A stretch of DNA of 7,200 bases from an uncultured Chthoniobacterales bacterium. GTDB lineage: Bacteria > Verrucomicrobiota > Verrucomicrobiia > Chthoniobacterales > CAKUMP01. The notes beneath the pieces are model-generated. The model ran no database searches, was not told the DNA's origin, and saw nothing but the letters and a program-made list of their open reading frames with translations. Position 1 is the first letter of the stretch; each line of letters starts with the position of its first letter. Of the stretch, positions 1-6,480 are shown in pieces. Position numbers and translations under genes: made by a program. The stretch covers positions 1-7,200 of the forward strand of contig CAKUMP010000120.1 of NCBI GenBank assembly GCA_934667795.1, in the 5' to 3' direction.

Positions 1-118
1 CCTGGATTTTTATAAATTTTCTTCGTGTGAATCTCTTCCCAAAACACATCCTCTTCATCATCCATAAAAACTAAAAATAATCCTTTGTGTCCATTCGTGT
101 TCATTCGTGGTTAAAAAA
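1..118. repeat. Repeat-rich gap with decamer array and truncated TTCGTGT-type element
   Basis: No gene is visible here. CTTCGTGTGA at 21-30 matches the right end of the inverted-repeat element at 2603-2751 (CTTCGTGTGAG at 2741-2751), so it may be the end of another copy cut off by the window edge. Positions 81-110 are three imperfect tandem decamers built on the pattern CATTCGTGTT. A run of six A follows at 113-118 and borders the inverted repeat that starts at 119. The repeats are seen directly; any function is unknown. Confidence 0.55.
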
Positions 119-203
119 CCTGGGAGCGCCGACGTCCCCGTCGGCACTAAGCCTTATTTCACGTAAAGGACGCCAAGGCCGCAAAGGGTACCTGTTTTTA
201 AAA
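119..203. repeat. Left arm of imperfect inverted repeat flanking the lipoprotein gene
   Basis: This arm starts CCTGGGAGCGCCGACG and contains the palindrome GCCGAC-GTCCCC-GTCGGC (128-145). Three 9-base units follow at 161-187 (ACGTAAAGG, ACGCCAAGG, CCGCAAAGG), then GTACCTG and a T/A-rich end. Read against the reverse complement of 645-724, the first 45 bases align without gaps at 33 identities. Similarity resumes at GTACyTG with about 4 bases of length difference. The rest of the gap to 250 shows nothing else, and no clear terminator follows the lipoprotein gene. Confidence 0.6.
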
Positions 204-250
204 GGCCAAATCAGGACAATCAAAACATTTTAATCCCCCCTAACAGGTAA

Positions 251-631
251 CTACCAATTTGGTCTTTTGGTTCCTGAAACCACATCCCAAAATGTGATAG
301 AATCCTTCATTCTGAATTTCCTGACGTTATGTTCCTGTGTCATATGATCGAGATCATGCCAGGAAAGATTTTTCGTAATTTTACCTGTTTCGGTATTAAG
401 GAAAAAGAATACCTTGTCTTGCTTGTCGATCCATCCATACACGTAACTTCCTGATACCATAAACTGGCTTGCAGGCAGGATATTTTTCCCAGCGGGATCA
501 GTTAAGAATGGTTGCCTTTTTTTCACTTCAAATGCATATCCGTTGGGAAGGGAGACATGTCCCCGCAGGGGTCCACAGCCCAAGATAAGCGTAACATTAA
601 GAGCCAAACAGAGTAAAACGGCTATTTTCAT
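251..631 (-). CDS. Small putative lipoprotein of unknown function
   Basis: Encodes 126 residues if translation starts at the ATG at 631. This start is preferred over the one 8 codons upstream (655) for two reasons: AAGAAGA (641-647) lies 9 bases before it, and it puts MKIAVLLCLALN directly at the N-terminus. The sequence has a basic N-terminus, a hydrophobic core and a lipobox ILGC, so the mature protein probably begins at Cys19 and is anchored in a membrane by lipid. The remaining roughly 108 residues are hydrophilic and mixed, with several aromatic residues, including a VFFF stretch. I recognise no domain. The gene is alone on its strand, bracketed by inverted repeats (119-203, 645-724), and could be read through from the tRNA-Val upstream. 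Expression is plausible but unproven, and the function is unknown. Confidence 0.7.
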   Translation of the reverse strand: MKIAVLLCLALNVTLILGCGPLRGHVSLPNGYAFEVKKRQPFLTDPAGKNILPASQFMVSGSYVYGWIDKQDKVFFFLNTETGKITKNLSWHDLDHMTQEHNVRKFRMKDSITFWDVVSGTKRPNW

Positions 632-644
632 TCGTATGTCTCTT

Positions 645-724
645 CTTAAAAGCAAGTACTCTTAGCTTCGCGTTCTTTGCGTGAAACGGATCTTCTTACC
701 GACGGGGATGCCGGCATTCCCAGG
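645..724. repeat. Right arm of imperfect inverted repeat flanking the lipoprotein gene
   Basis: The reverse complement begins CCTGGGAATGCCGGCATCCC and repeats the order seen at 119-203: GCCGAC-type palindrome (698-715 region), AAG spacer, TTTCACG, AAAG/ACGC/AAG 9-base units, then GTACTTG and a T/A-rich end. The diverged core contains a perfect 10-bp palindrome, ATGCCGGCAT (708-717). The plus strand at 667-684 shows the 9-base rhythm TTCGCGTTC/TTTGCGTGA. The arm reaches into the ribosome binding site of the lipoprotein gene and ends 7 A residues short of the tRNA 3' end. Confidence 0.6.
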
Positions 725-731
725 AAAAAAA

Positions 732-803
732 TGGGCAGTGAGGGATTCGAACCCCCGACCAACAGTGTGTAAAACTGCCGCTCTACCACTGAGCTAACTG
801 CCC
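732..803 (-). tRNA. tRNA-Val (anticodon UAC)
   Basis: The minus strand folds as a full cloverleaf. The acceptor stem is GGGCAGT/ACTGCCC and the D stem GCTC/GAGC with a 7-base loop. The anticodon stem is GCAGT/ACTGT with loop TTTACAC, giving anticodon TAC, which reads valine GUA-type codons. A 5-base variable loop and a T arm with loop TTCGAAC follow. The discriminator base is A. No CCA is encoded, so the tail must be added after transcription. A run of seven T follows directly in the transcript (plus-strand A at 725-731) and may help end transcription. A weak possible promoter lies upstream: TTGCTA (845-850) with 17 bases to TTAGTT (822-827). This is only suggestive. Confidence 0.96.
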
Positions 804-885
804 GGTAAAGAAGAACCTGAAAACTAAAACATTTTGGCTCGCCATAGCAAGAAAAATCCCATTTATTATTAAAAATCTTTCACTT

Positions 886-2580
886 ATGGCACGTATTGCT
901 TCCTGGTCTCTCTTAATTCTTTGTTTTCTTTATTTTGCAGTGGGTTTCATCTGGCCACTCACGTTTACCTTACATGGTGCATTCTTTGATGCGGATCAGA
1001 ACTTTTCTTTTGCTTACCTGCTGGAAATTTTCAAAAACCCGATTTACCTCGAAGGGATGCTGAATGCGTTTCTGATTGCATCAGGAACCACTCTCCTTTC
1101 CGCAGCCCTGGCAATCCCTCTGGCGATGCTCGCAGACAAATATACGTTCCCCGGGAAAGTTATTTTAACTTCGTTGATTTTAGTCCCTTTAATTCTTCCT
1201 CCTTTTGTGGGAGCGATCGGGATCAAACAGATTTTAGGCCAGTATGGGGCGTTGAATGCCTTTCTTGTGCAGGTGGGGCTATCTGACCCTGAACAGCCGA
1301 TTCACTGGCTTGCTGAGGGGCGTATGTTCGGGATTATTCTGATGAACGCCTTACACCTTTACCCTATTTTGTATTTAAATGTTTCTGCTGCGCTGGCCAA
1401 TATTGATCCGGCAATGGGGGAGGCAGCAGAGAACCTGGGTTCTCACGGGTTTCAAAAATGGCGTAGAGTGACTTTTCCTCTCATGATGCCGGGACTCTTC
1501 GCCGGCGGTACGCTGGTTTTTATCTGGGCATTTACAGATCTCGGAGTTCCTTTGATTTTTGATTTCTCCCGTGTGACGCCCGTGCAGATTTTTTATGGCG
1601 TAAAAGAAATTTCCGGGAACCCGGTCCCTTATGCATTGGTCGTGGTCATGCTGGGGGTCAGTACCTTTTTATATTTCCTTTCCACCTGGTTATTTGGACG
1701 CAAAACGTATGCCATGGCCAGTAAATCGGGGCTATCACGTGAAGCACGTCCTCCGGGTGCGATCGTAAAACTTATTTGTTTGCTGGTCTTTTCTGGAGTC
1801 AGCTTCCTGGCGATTTTGCCACATATCGGAGTCATTCTGCTCTCTTTTTCTGAGGATTGGTACAGGAGCATCCTGCCCACGGTCTGGACCGGAGAACATT
1901 ATTTGCAGGCATTAGGGCATCAAATGACCGTCCCCTCGATTGCAAATAGCCTGCGCTATGCCGGACTCGCCACCTTGATTGATCTTGTCATGGGATTAAT
2001 CATCGCGCTGCTGGTCGTGCGATCCCGGCTGCCGGGGCGTCGCATTCTGGATGCTTTGTCCATTTTACCATTAGCAGTTCCTGGGTTGGTTTTAGCTTTC
2101 GGCTATCTGGCAATGACACAGGAAGGGCGGCTCTTCGACTTTTTAAACCCATTAAGAAATCCAACCCTTTTATTAGCTTTCGCTTACTCCATGCGACGCA
2201 TTCCCTATGTCGTTCGGGCGGCCGTAGCCGGACTACAGCAAACTTCCATTAGTTTTGAAGAAGCCGCCGCTAATTTAGGTGCAGGGCCCGTACGCGTACT
2301 TCGTCGTATTACCTTGCCGCTGATATCCGCCAACCTGATTGCCGGCGGGATTCTGGCATTTTCCTTTGCCATGCTGGAAGTTTCCGATTCCCTCCTCCTG
2401 GCACAACGGGCGGAAGATTATCCTATCACAAAAGCAATTTTCGATCTATTCCAACTCCTGGGTGAAGGACGTTTTCTGGCCTCCGCTCTCGGGGTCTGGG
2501 CAATGGTCTTCCTCGCACTCACGATGTTCTCCGCCTCGATTTTAATGGGACGCAAACTAGGCGCCATTTTCAGAACGTAA
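886..2580 (+). CDS. ABC transporter permease with two fused permease domains, iron(III)/thiamine type
   Basis: Encodes 564 residues and is predicted to sit in the inner membrane as the channel of a binding-protein-dependent importer. Two homologous halves each contain about six membrane segments. Roughly these are 7-29, 57-83, 93-113, 147-170, 200-220 and 248-270, then 296-320, 354-379, 390-410, 427-445, 482-500 and 530-553. Each half carries the EAA loop that docks the ATPase: EAAENLG with downstream FPLMMPG (179-203), and EEAAANLG with LPL (458-479). A duplicated single-chain permease is typical of the FbpB/SfuB and ThiP families, so ferric iron is a likely cargo, but the substrate cannot be read from the permease alone. 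No ATPase or binding protein gene is adjacent. There is no Shine-Dalgarno sequence before the ATG. A TATTAT box at 864-869 would give a very short leader. The only upstream neighbour is the divergent tRNA. Confidence 0.9.
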   Translation: MARIASWSLLILCFLYFAVGFIWPLTFTLHGAFFDADQNFSFAYLLEIFKNPIYLEGMLNAFLIASGTTLLSAALAIPLAMLADKYTFPGKVILTSLILVPLILPPFVGAIGIKQILGQYGALNAFLVQVGLSDPEQPIHWLAEGRMFGIILMNALHLYPILYLNVSAALANIDPAMGEAAENLGSHGFQKWRRVTFPLMMPGLFAGGTLVFIWAFTDLGVPLIFDFSRVTPVQIFYGVKEISGNPVPYALVVVMLGVSTFLYFLSTWLFGRKTYAMASKSGLSREARPPGAIVKLICLLVFSGVSFLAILPHIGVILLSFSEDWYRSILPTVWTGEHYLQALGHQMTVPSIANSLRYAGLATLIDLVMGLIIALLVVRSRLPGRRILDALSILPLAVPGLVLAFGYLAMTQEGRLFDFLNPLRNPTLLLAFAYSMRRIPYVVRAAVAGLQQTSISFEEAAANLGAGPVRVLRRITLPLISANLIAGGILAFSFAMLEVSDSLLLAQRAEDYPITKAIFDLFQLLGEGRFLASALGVWAMVFLALTMFSASILMGRKLGAIFRT

Positions 2581-2602
2581 AAAATGTACCTAAAAAAATT
2601 AT

Positions 2603-2751
2603 CTCACACGAAGACACTAAGACACGAAGATTTTTCAGGGAAAATAAAGCAAAGACCTGTGGAGTAGGACGCTTTTTGAGATAGGGTTCATGCAAAGGAA
2701 ATTTCTAAAAATTCAGAAATTCTTCTTCGTGTCTTAGTGTCTTCGTGTGAG
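2603..2751. repeat. Element with perfect 28-bp terminal inverted repeats between convergent genes
   Basis: Positions 2603-2630 and 2724-2751 are exact reverse complements over 28 bases, with 93 bases between them. Each arm is an 8-base rhythm, read outward as CTTCGTGT-CTTAGTGT-CTTCGTGT-GAG. A smaller inverted repeat, AATTTCT/AGAAATT (2700-2706, 2715-2721), lies inside the right end. The element fills the gap between the permease stop (2580) and the dehydrogenase stop (2773), so it could act as a bidirectional transcription end. The loop is long for a terminator, and no target-site duplication is evident. It has no coding capacity, so a MITE-like or REP-like origin is possible. Confidence 0.7.
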
Positions 2752-2772
2752 TTTTAAAAGCCTACCGAAACT

Positions 2773-3672
<900 letters not shown>

Positions 3673-3680
3673 CGTATCGC

Positions 3681-3686
3681 TTCCTT
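3681..3686 (-). promoter_or_regulatory. Ribosome binding site of the dehydrogenase gene
   Basis: AAGGAA on the minus strand lies 8 bases before the ATG at 3672, inside the 19-base gap after the hydrolase stop. It shows that the second gene of the pair is translated from its own site. It is the best Shine-Dalgarno sequence in the window. Confidence 0.75.
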
Positions 3687-3691
3687 AAAAC

Positions 3692-4510
3692 TTAAAGTTT
3701 CCCCGCAAAAAAGGGATTATTGATTTTTTCCGCCTGAACCGTAGTCAACGGCCCATGACCAGGACATAAAATGGTTGCATCAGGCAAAGCTAAAACTTTT
3801 TCCAGGTTATTGTACAATGCATCCTGATAAGAAATTTTCCCTCCTCCCATAGAGCCGGCAAAAAGAGAATCTCCCACGACAGCTAATGGGTAATCCAGCC
3901 CATGAATGACATAAGTAGTACCACCCGCAGAATGCCCTGAGGTGAGACGGGTCTCCATTTTCAGCCCACCGGCTTCAAACACATGTCCTTCTTTAAAAGT
4001 TTCGGCACCGGGATGTGGTTCGTTTTCATTAATAAATACCTTCGCACCGGTTTCCTTTGTCAGGCGCTCTAAATCCGCAATATGATCCCCATGTGCATGC
4101 GTCAATAAAATCAAAGGAATTTTCAGGTTGTTTTCCTGGATCGCACGCACCATCCCCACACAATCCGCACCGGTATCAAATGCCACCCCGACTTTTGTCG
4201 CAGGATTCCAGACGAGATACGAATTGACGGTCATATCCAAAAAGGGAGTATTAAATGTCAGCAATCCTTCTTTTTGGATTTCCTTTGGTTTGTATGTTCC
4301 ATTCGCTAATGCCACAAGGGCATCCGCATGTAAATCCAGCTCTCTAGCCAGCGCTCGAACTATTTTTTCATCAAATTCTCCTTCCAGAACTTTTTCGATG
4401 GATTCAGGAGAAACTTCTAACTTCTCGCCTAATTCCTTTAGCTCTCTTCCGAGGCCATTAATCGCTTTATTTAAGATATCCTGATAAAAGTCTTCAATTG
4501 GTATTGCCAT
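3692..4510 (-). CDS. Metallo-beta-lactamase-fold hydrolase with N-terminal XRE-like helix-turn-helix
   Basis: Encodes 272 residues in two parts. Residues about 20-70 match the Cro/XRE pattern (LKELGEKLEVSPESIEKVLEG, then ALARELDL and DALVAL). The presumed recognition helix is acidic, with Lys40 its only basic residue. Residues about 83-270 form a metallo-beta-lactamase domain of the glyoxalase II type. Metal ligands are visible as H138, H140, D142 and H143 in THAHGDH, H193 in SGHSAGG, D214 in GDSLF and H252 in PGHG. This predicts a two-metal hydrolase, probably acting on a thioester or similar bond of a small metabolite; the substrate is not readable. The ATG is the only possible start, since an in-frame TAA lies at 4520-4522. 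No convincing Shine-Dalgarno precedes it. It is the first gene of a pair with the downstream dehydrogenase. The fusion could make it self-regulating or ligand-sensing, which is inference. Confidence 0.87.
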   Translation of the reverse strand: MAIPIEDFYQDILNKAINGLGRELKELGEKLEVSPESIEKVLEGEFDEKIVRALARELDLHADALVALANGTYKPKEIQKEGLLTFNTPFLDMTVNSYLVWNPATKVGVAFDTGADCVGMVRAIQENNLKIPLILLTHAHGDHIADLERLTKETGAKVFINENEPHPGAETFKEGHVFEAGGLKMETRLTSGHSAGGTTYVIHGLDYPLAVVGDSLFAGSMGGGKISYQDALYNNLEKVLALPDATILCPGHGPLTTVQAEKINNPFFAGKL

Positions 4511-4516
4511 GTCTAA

Positions 4517-4544
4517 ACTTTACCTGCTTCTGGTAAAGTCTCAA
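4517..4544 (-). promoter_or_regulatory. Operator-like inverted repeat in a candidate promoter of the hydrolase gene
   Basis: Positions 4517-4524 and 4532-4539 are perfect 8-bp reverse complements (minus strand ACTTTACC-AGAAGCA-GGTAAAGT), ending 6 bases before the ATG. On the minus strand TTGAGA (4539-4544) and TAAAGT (4517-4522) are 16 bases apart, a possible -35/-10 pair. The inverted repeat then lies between and over the boxes, as many repressor operators do. Transcription would begin at or next to the ATG, giving a leaderless message, which fits the lack of a Shine-Dalgarno sequence. Alternatively the repeat forms an RNA hairpin that limits translation. The repeat is seen; the role is inferred. 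Confidence 0.4.
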
Positions 4545-4586
4545 CCGGTTTTTCGAACATTTAAATGATGCCTGGCAATTTTAAAA

Positions 4587-4698
4587 TCTCACACGAGGGA
4601 CTTTTATACGCCGCGGAAGAACGCAGAAATTTTATAATAAAAAACTTCCGCGGTTTTCCGCGAGTTCAGCGGCTAATCCAGAAATCCTTCGTGTAAGA
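4587..4698. repeat. Nested palindromic element related to the 2603-2751 element
   Basis: The outer arms are 4587-4600 (TCTCACACGAGGGA) and 4685-4698, which match as reverse complements at 12 of 14 bases. The inner arms CCGCGGAAG (4611-4619) and CTTCCGCGG (4645-4653) are perfect, with a 25-base loop. Tandem 9-10-base units of the TTCCGCGGT type run from 4645 to 4673. The left end, with its TTTTAAAA flank (4580-4586 region), resembles the right end of the element at 2603-2751 read in reverse. It lies upstream of the hydrolase gene and downstream of the ABC-F gene, outside both coding regions. Confidence 0.6.
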
Positions 4699-4710
4699 CT
4701 GGTTCTTTTA

Positions 4711-4728
4711 GCCGACGGGGACGTCGGC
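4711..4728. repeat. GCCGAC palindrome, perfect copy
   Basis: GCCGAC-GGGGAC-GTCGGC is a perfect 6-bp stem with a 6-base loop and is the exact reverse complement of the core at 128-145. On the minus strand it is followed by TAAAAGAACC and then TTACACGAAGGA. This is the same order of hairpin, AAG spacer and CACG-AAG block as in the two arms around the lipoprotein gene. Confidence 0.7.
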
Positions 4729-4747
4729 GTGCCCAGCAAGAAGGTCT

Positions 4748-4770
4748 GCCGACGGGGACGTCAGCGCTCC
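4748..4770. repeat. GCCGAC palindrome, diverged copy
   Basis: GCCGACGGGGACGTCAGC with a GCTCC tail; one base of the stem is changed. On the minus strand it reads GGGAGCGCTGACGTCC, so the GGGAGC flank seen at 122-127 is preserved here. Confidence 0.65.
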
Positions 4771-4773
4771 CGG

Positions 4774-4800
4774 CCAATGTCCCCAATGTCCCCAATGTCC
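4774..4800. repeat. Three exact tandem copies of a 9-base unit
   Basis: CCAATGTCC is repeated three times without change, between two GCCGAC palindromes. Being a multiple of three, it yields a spurious repeated Ser-Pro-Met peptide on the plus strand, which is not considered a gene. It probably arose by slippage. Confidence 0.85.
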
Positions 4801-4823
4801 CTCGACGAGGACATCGGCGCTCC
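4801..4823. repeat. GCCGAC palindrome, degenerate copy next to the ABC-F stop codon
   Basis: CTCGACGAGGACATCGGC with a GCTCC tail differs from the 4711-4728 core at several positions but keeps the GCGCTCC end. It begins 8 bases after the ABC-F stop codon in the direction of transcription. The group at 4711-4823 could therefore act as an mRNA 3' structure or terminator, although no T run follows. Confidence 0.55.
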
Positions 4824-4830
4824 TATGAAT

Positions 4831-6411
4831 TTATTCTTCGGCAGATTTTTCCAGATAATAATCATACCCCCCGACATAGGTACGTACGTTTCCGTTGTTC
4901 ACATGGATCACTTTCGTGGCCAGCAATTTAATAAAATGCACATCGTGCGAAATAAATACCAGCGTGCCTTCGTAAGCCTGCAAAGCAAGGATCAGGGACT
5001 CCACACTATGGATATCCAAATGGGTCGTCGGCTCATCCATGAGCAACAGGTTGGGAGGATTTACCAAAAAACGAATCAAATTCAGTCGGCTTTTTTCTCC
5101 TCCACTGAGGACCCCGGTTTTTTTATAAATTTCGTCTTTCCTGAATAAAAATGAGCCTAAAATCCCACGTGCTTCTTCCTCGCGCAACTCCCCATTTGCT
5201 TCCATCACTTCTTCCAGAACCGTCTTGGCTGGGTCGAGATATTCTGCCCGATGCTGACTAAAATACCCGATGCGTGCATTGTGTCCTTCAATGCGTTCCC
5301 CTTTTTGAAATTCCAGCACGCCTGCCAGAATTTTCAGAAGCGTAGATTTTCCGGCTCCGTTGGGTCCAAGCAAAACCGTTCGTTCGCCGCGTTCTACGTC
5401 CAGATTCAGTCCTTGATAAACCGGCGTGTCGCCATAGGACATGTGAATATTTTCTAATGACAGCACACGATGTCCGCTTCGTACCGGTTGTGGAATTTGA
5501 AAACGAAATGGCTTGCGCGGTGGCGTTGGTTTTTCGATCAACTCCATCCGTTCAATCTGTTTCAATTTACTTTGTGCCTGTGCGGCTTTGGAAGAAACCG
5601 AGCGAAAACGGTCTGCAAATTCCTGTAATGCCTTGATCTCCTTCTGCTGATTTTTATAAGCGGCGGACTGTTGTTCATAGTTCGCTTCTCTTTGGCGCAG
5701 ATAGTCGGAATAATTTCCTGTATAGGAAATGAGCCGGCGTTCGGAAATTTCATAGACCGTTTCCACGAGTTCGTCCATAAACTCACGGTCGTGCGAAATC
5801 AGTAAAACGGCACCGGAATACGTTTTCAGATAATTTTGCAGCCAGAGCAAAGATACGAGGTCCAGGTGGTTCGTCGGTTCGTCCAGCAGCAAAAGATCCG
5901 GTTCCAAAACAAGTAAACGTGCCAGGTGTGCACGCATGACCCAGCCCCCACTCATTTCTTTTGCCTTGCGGTCAAAATCGCTTTCTTTATATCCCAGACC
6001 TGTCAGCATTTTTTTGGCCTTTGCTTCGACCTGCGGATTGCTGAGCGCTTCGAACTGCATGCTTAATTCATGATATTCGGGCGTATCCACTACCCCTTCT
6101 TTTTCGAGAGCATGCAATTTGGTTTCAATTTCTGCAATCTGTCCGGCGCGTCCGGTAGCAACTTCCAACACTGTTTCTTCCCCGCTTGCCTCCGCTTCCT
6201 GGGGCAAAAACCCGATCATCGTCCACTCATCTCGTTCCACAGCCCCTGTATCGGGTGTATCTTGTCCAAGAATAAATGAAAACAAAGTAGATTTCCCGGC
6301 ACCATTGGGTCCAACCAAGGCCACTCTCTCCCCATAATTCACTTGCATAGCAGCATCTTCAAATAAAACGCGCCCACCTAGTGTTTTTCCAAGATTACGA
6401 ATTGTTAACAT
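4831..6411 (-). CDS. ABC-F family ATPase (YheS/Uup/EttA-like ribosome-associated protein)
   Basis: Encodes 526 residues, the normal length for an ABC-F protein: two ABC ATPase domains and no membrane segments. Such proteins act on the ribosome near the E site, in translation control or antibiotic protection. Domain 1 has Walker A GPNGAGKST (34-42), signature MSGGW (153-157), Walker B LLLLDEPTNHLD (173-184) and switch SHD (206-208). A charged, helical linker at about 238-295 matches the tRNA-contacting region. Domain 2 has Walker A (349-357), signature LSGGE (435-439), LLLMDEPTTHLD (455-466) and SHD (488-490). SGGW in domain 1 is known in YheS-like members; the Thr in DEPTTHLD replaces the common Asn. 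The ATG is the only usable start because an in-frame TAG lies at 6418-6420. GAGGG sits unusually close, 2-3 bases before it. The subfamily is not certain, and nothing here specifically indicates resistance. Confidence 0.95.
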   Translation of the reverse strand: MLTIRNLGKTLGGRVLFEDAAMQVNYGERVALVGPNGAGKSTLFSFILGQDTPDTGAVERDEWTMIGFLPQEAEASGEETVLEVATGRAGQIAEIETKLHALEKEGVVDTPEYHELSMQFEALSNPQVEAKAKKMLTGLGYKESDFDRKAKEMSGGWVMRAHLARLLVLEPDLLLLDEPTNHLDLVSLLWLQNYLKTYSGAVLLISHDREFMDELVETVYEISERRLISYTGNYSDYLRQREANYEQQSAAYKNQQKEIKALQEFADRFRSVSSKAAQAQSKLKQIERMELIEKPTPPRKPFRFQIPQPVRSGHRVLSLENIHMSYGDTPVYQGLNLDVERGERTVLLGPNGAGKSTLLKILAGVLEFQKGERIEGHNARIGYFSQHRAEYLDPAKTVLEEVMEANGELREEEARGILGSFLFRKDEIYKKTGVLSGGEKSRLNLIRFLVNPPNLLLMDEPTTHLDIHSVESLILALQAYEGTLVFISHDVHFIKLLATKVIHVNNGNVRTYVGGYDYYLEKSAEE

Positions 6412-6439
6412 AGCCCTCTACGATAACCCTGAACCCGCT

Positions 6440-6465
6440 ATAATAAAACACCGAAGTTTTATTAT
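6440..6465 (-). terminator. A/T-rich hairpin between the M14 and ABC-F genes
   Basis: The arms 6440-6449 and 6456-6465 are perfect 10-bp reverse complements. In the minus-strand transcript this is AUAAUAAAAC-UUCGGU-GUUUUAUUAU, starting 15 bases after the M14 stop codon. The stem has only one G-C pair and no separate U tract, so termination would be weak. The same bases include TATTAT on the minus strand (6440-6445), which could be a -10 box for the ABC-F gene, though no good -35 was found. The hairpin is certain; its role is not. Confidence 0.35.
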
Positions 6466-6480
6466 TTGAGTTTTTCAAGA

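Noticed and set aside
1..250. Duplicate of the tRNA-Val 3' end marking an integrated element
   Set aside because: I looked for a second copy of the T-arm/acceptor sequence at the far side of the lipoprotein unit and saw none, so classical tRNA-targeted integration is not supported.
653..655. Upstream ATG as the lipoprotein start
   Set aside because: The ATG at 631 has a better-spaced AAGAAGA and gives a cleaner lipoprotein signal peptide. The upstream start would add MLLRRDIR without need.
3687..3700. AAACTT-A-AAGTTT palindrome across the hydrolase stop codon as an internal terminator
   Set aside because: The stem is only 6 bp and all but one pair is A-T, no T run follows, and a strong ribosome binding site lies immediately after, so read-through into the dehydrogenase gene is more likely.
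4711..4823. Possible CRISPR array
   Set aside because: The repeats are palindromic, diverged and unevenly spaced, one pair is joined by a tandem 9-mer, and no spacers of equal length or cas genes are present.
4729..5148. Plus-strand open frame of 139 codons beginning in the repeat cluster
   Set aside because: Most of it is antisense to the clearly real ABC-F gene, and its start is made of the 9-base tandem repeat giving Ser-Pro-Met units. There is no ribosome binding site and no recognisable domain.
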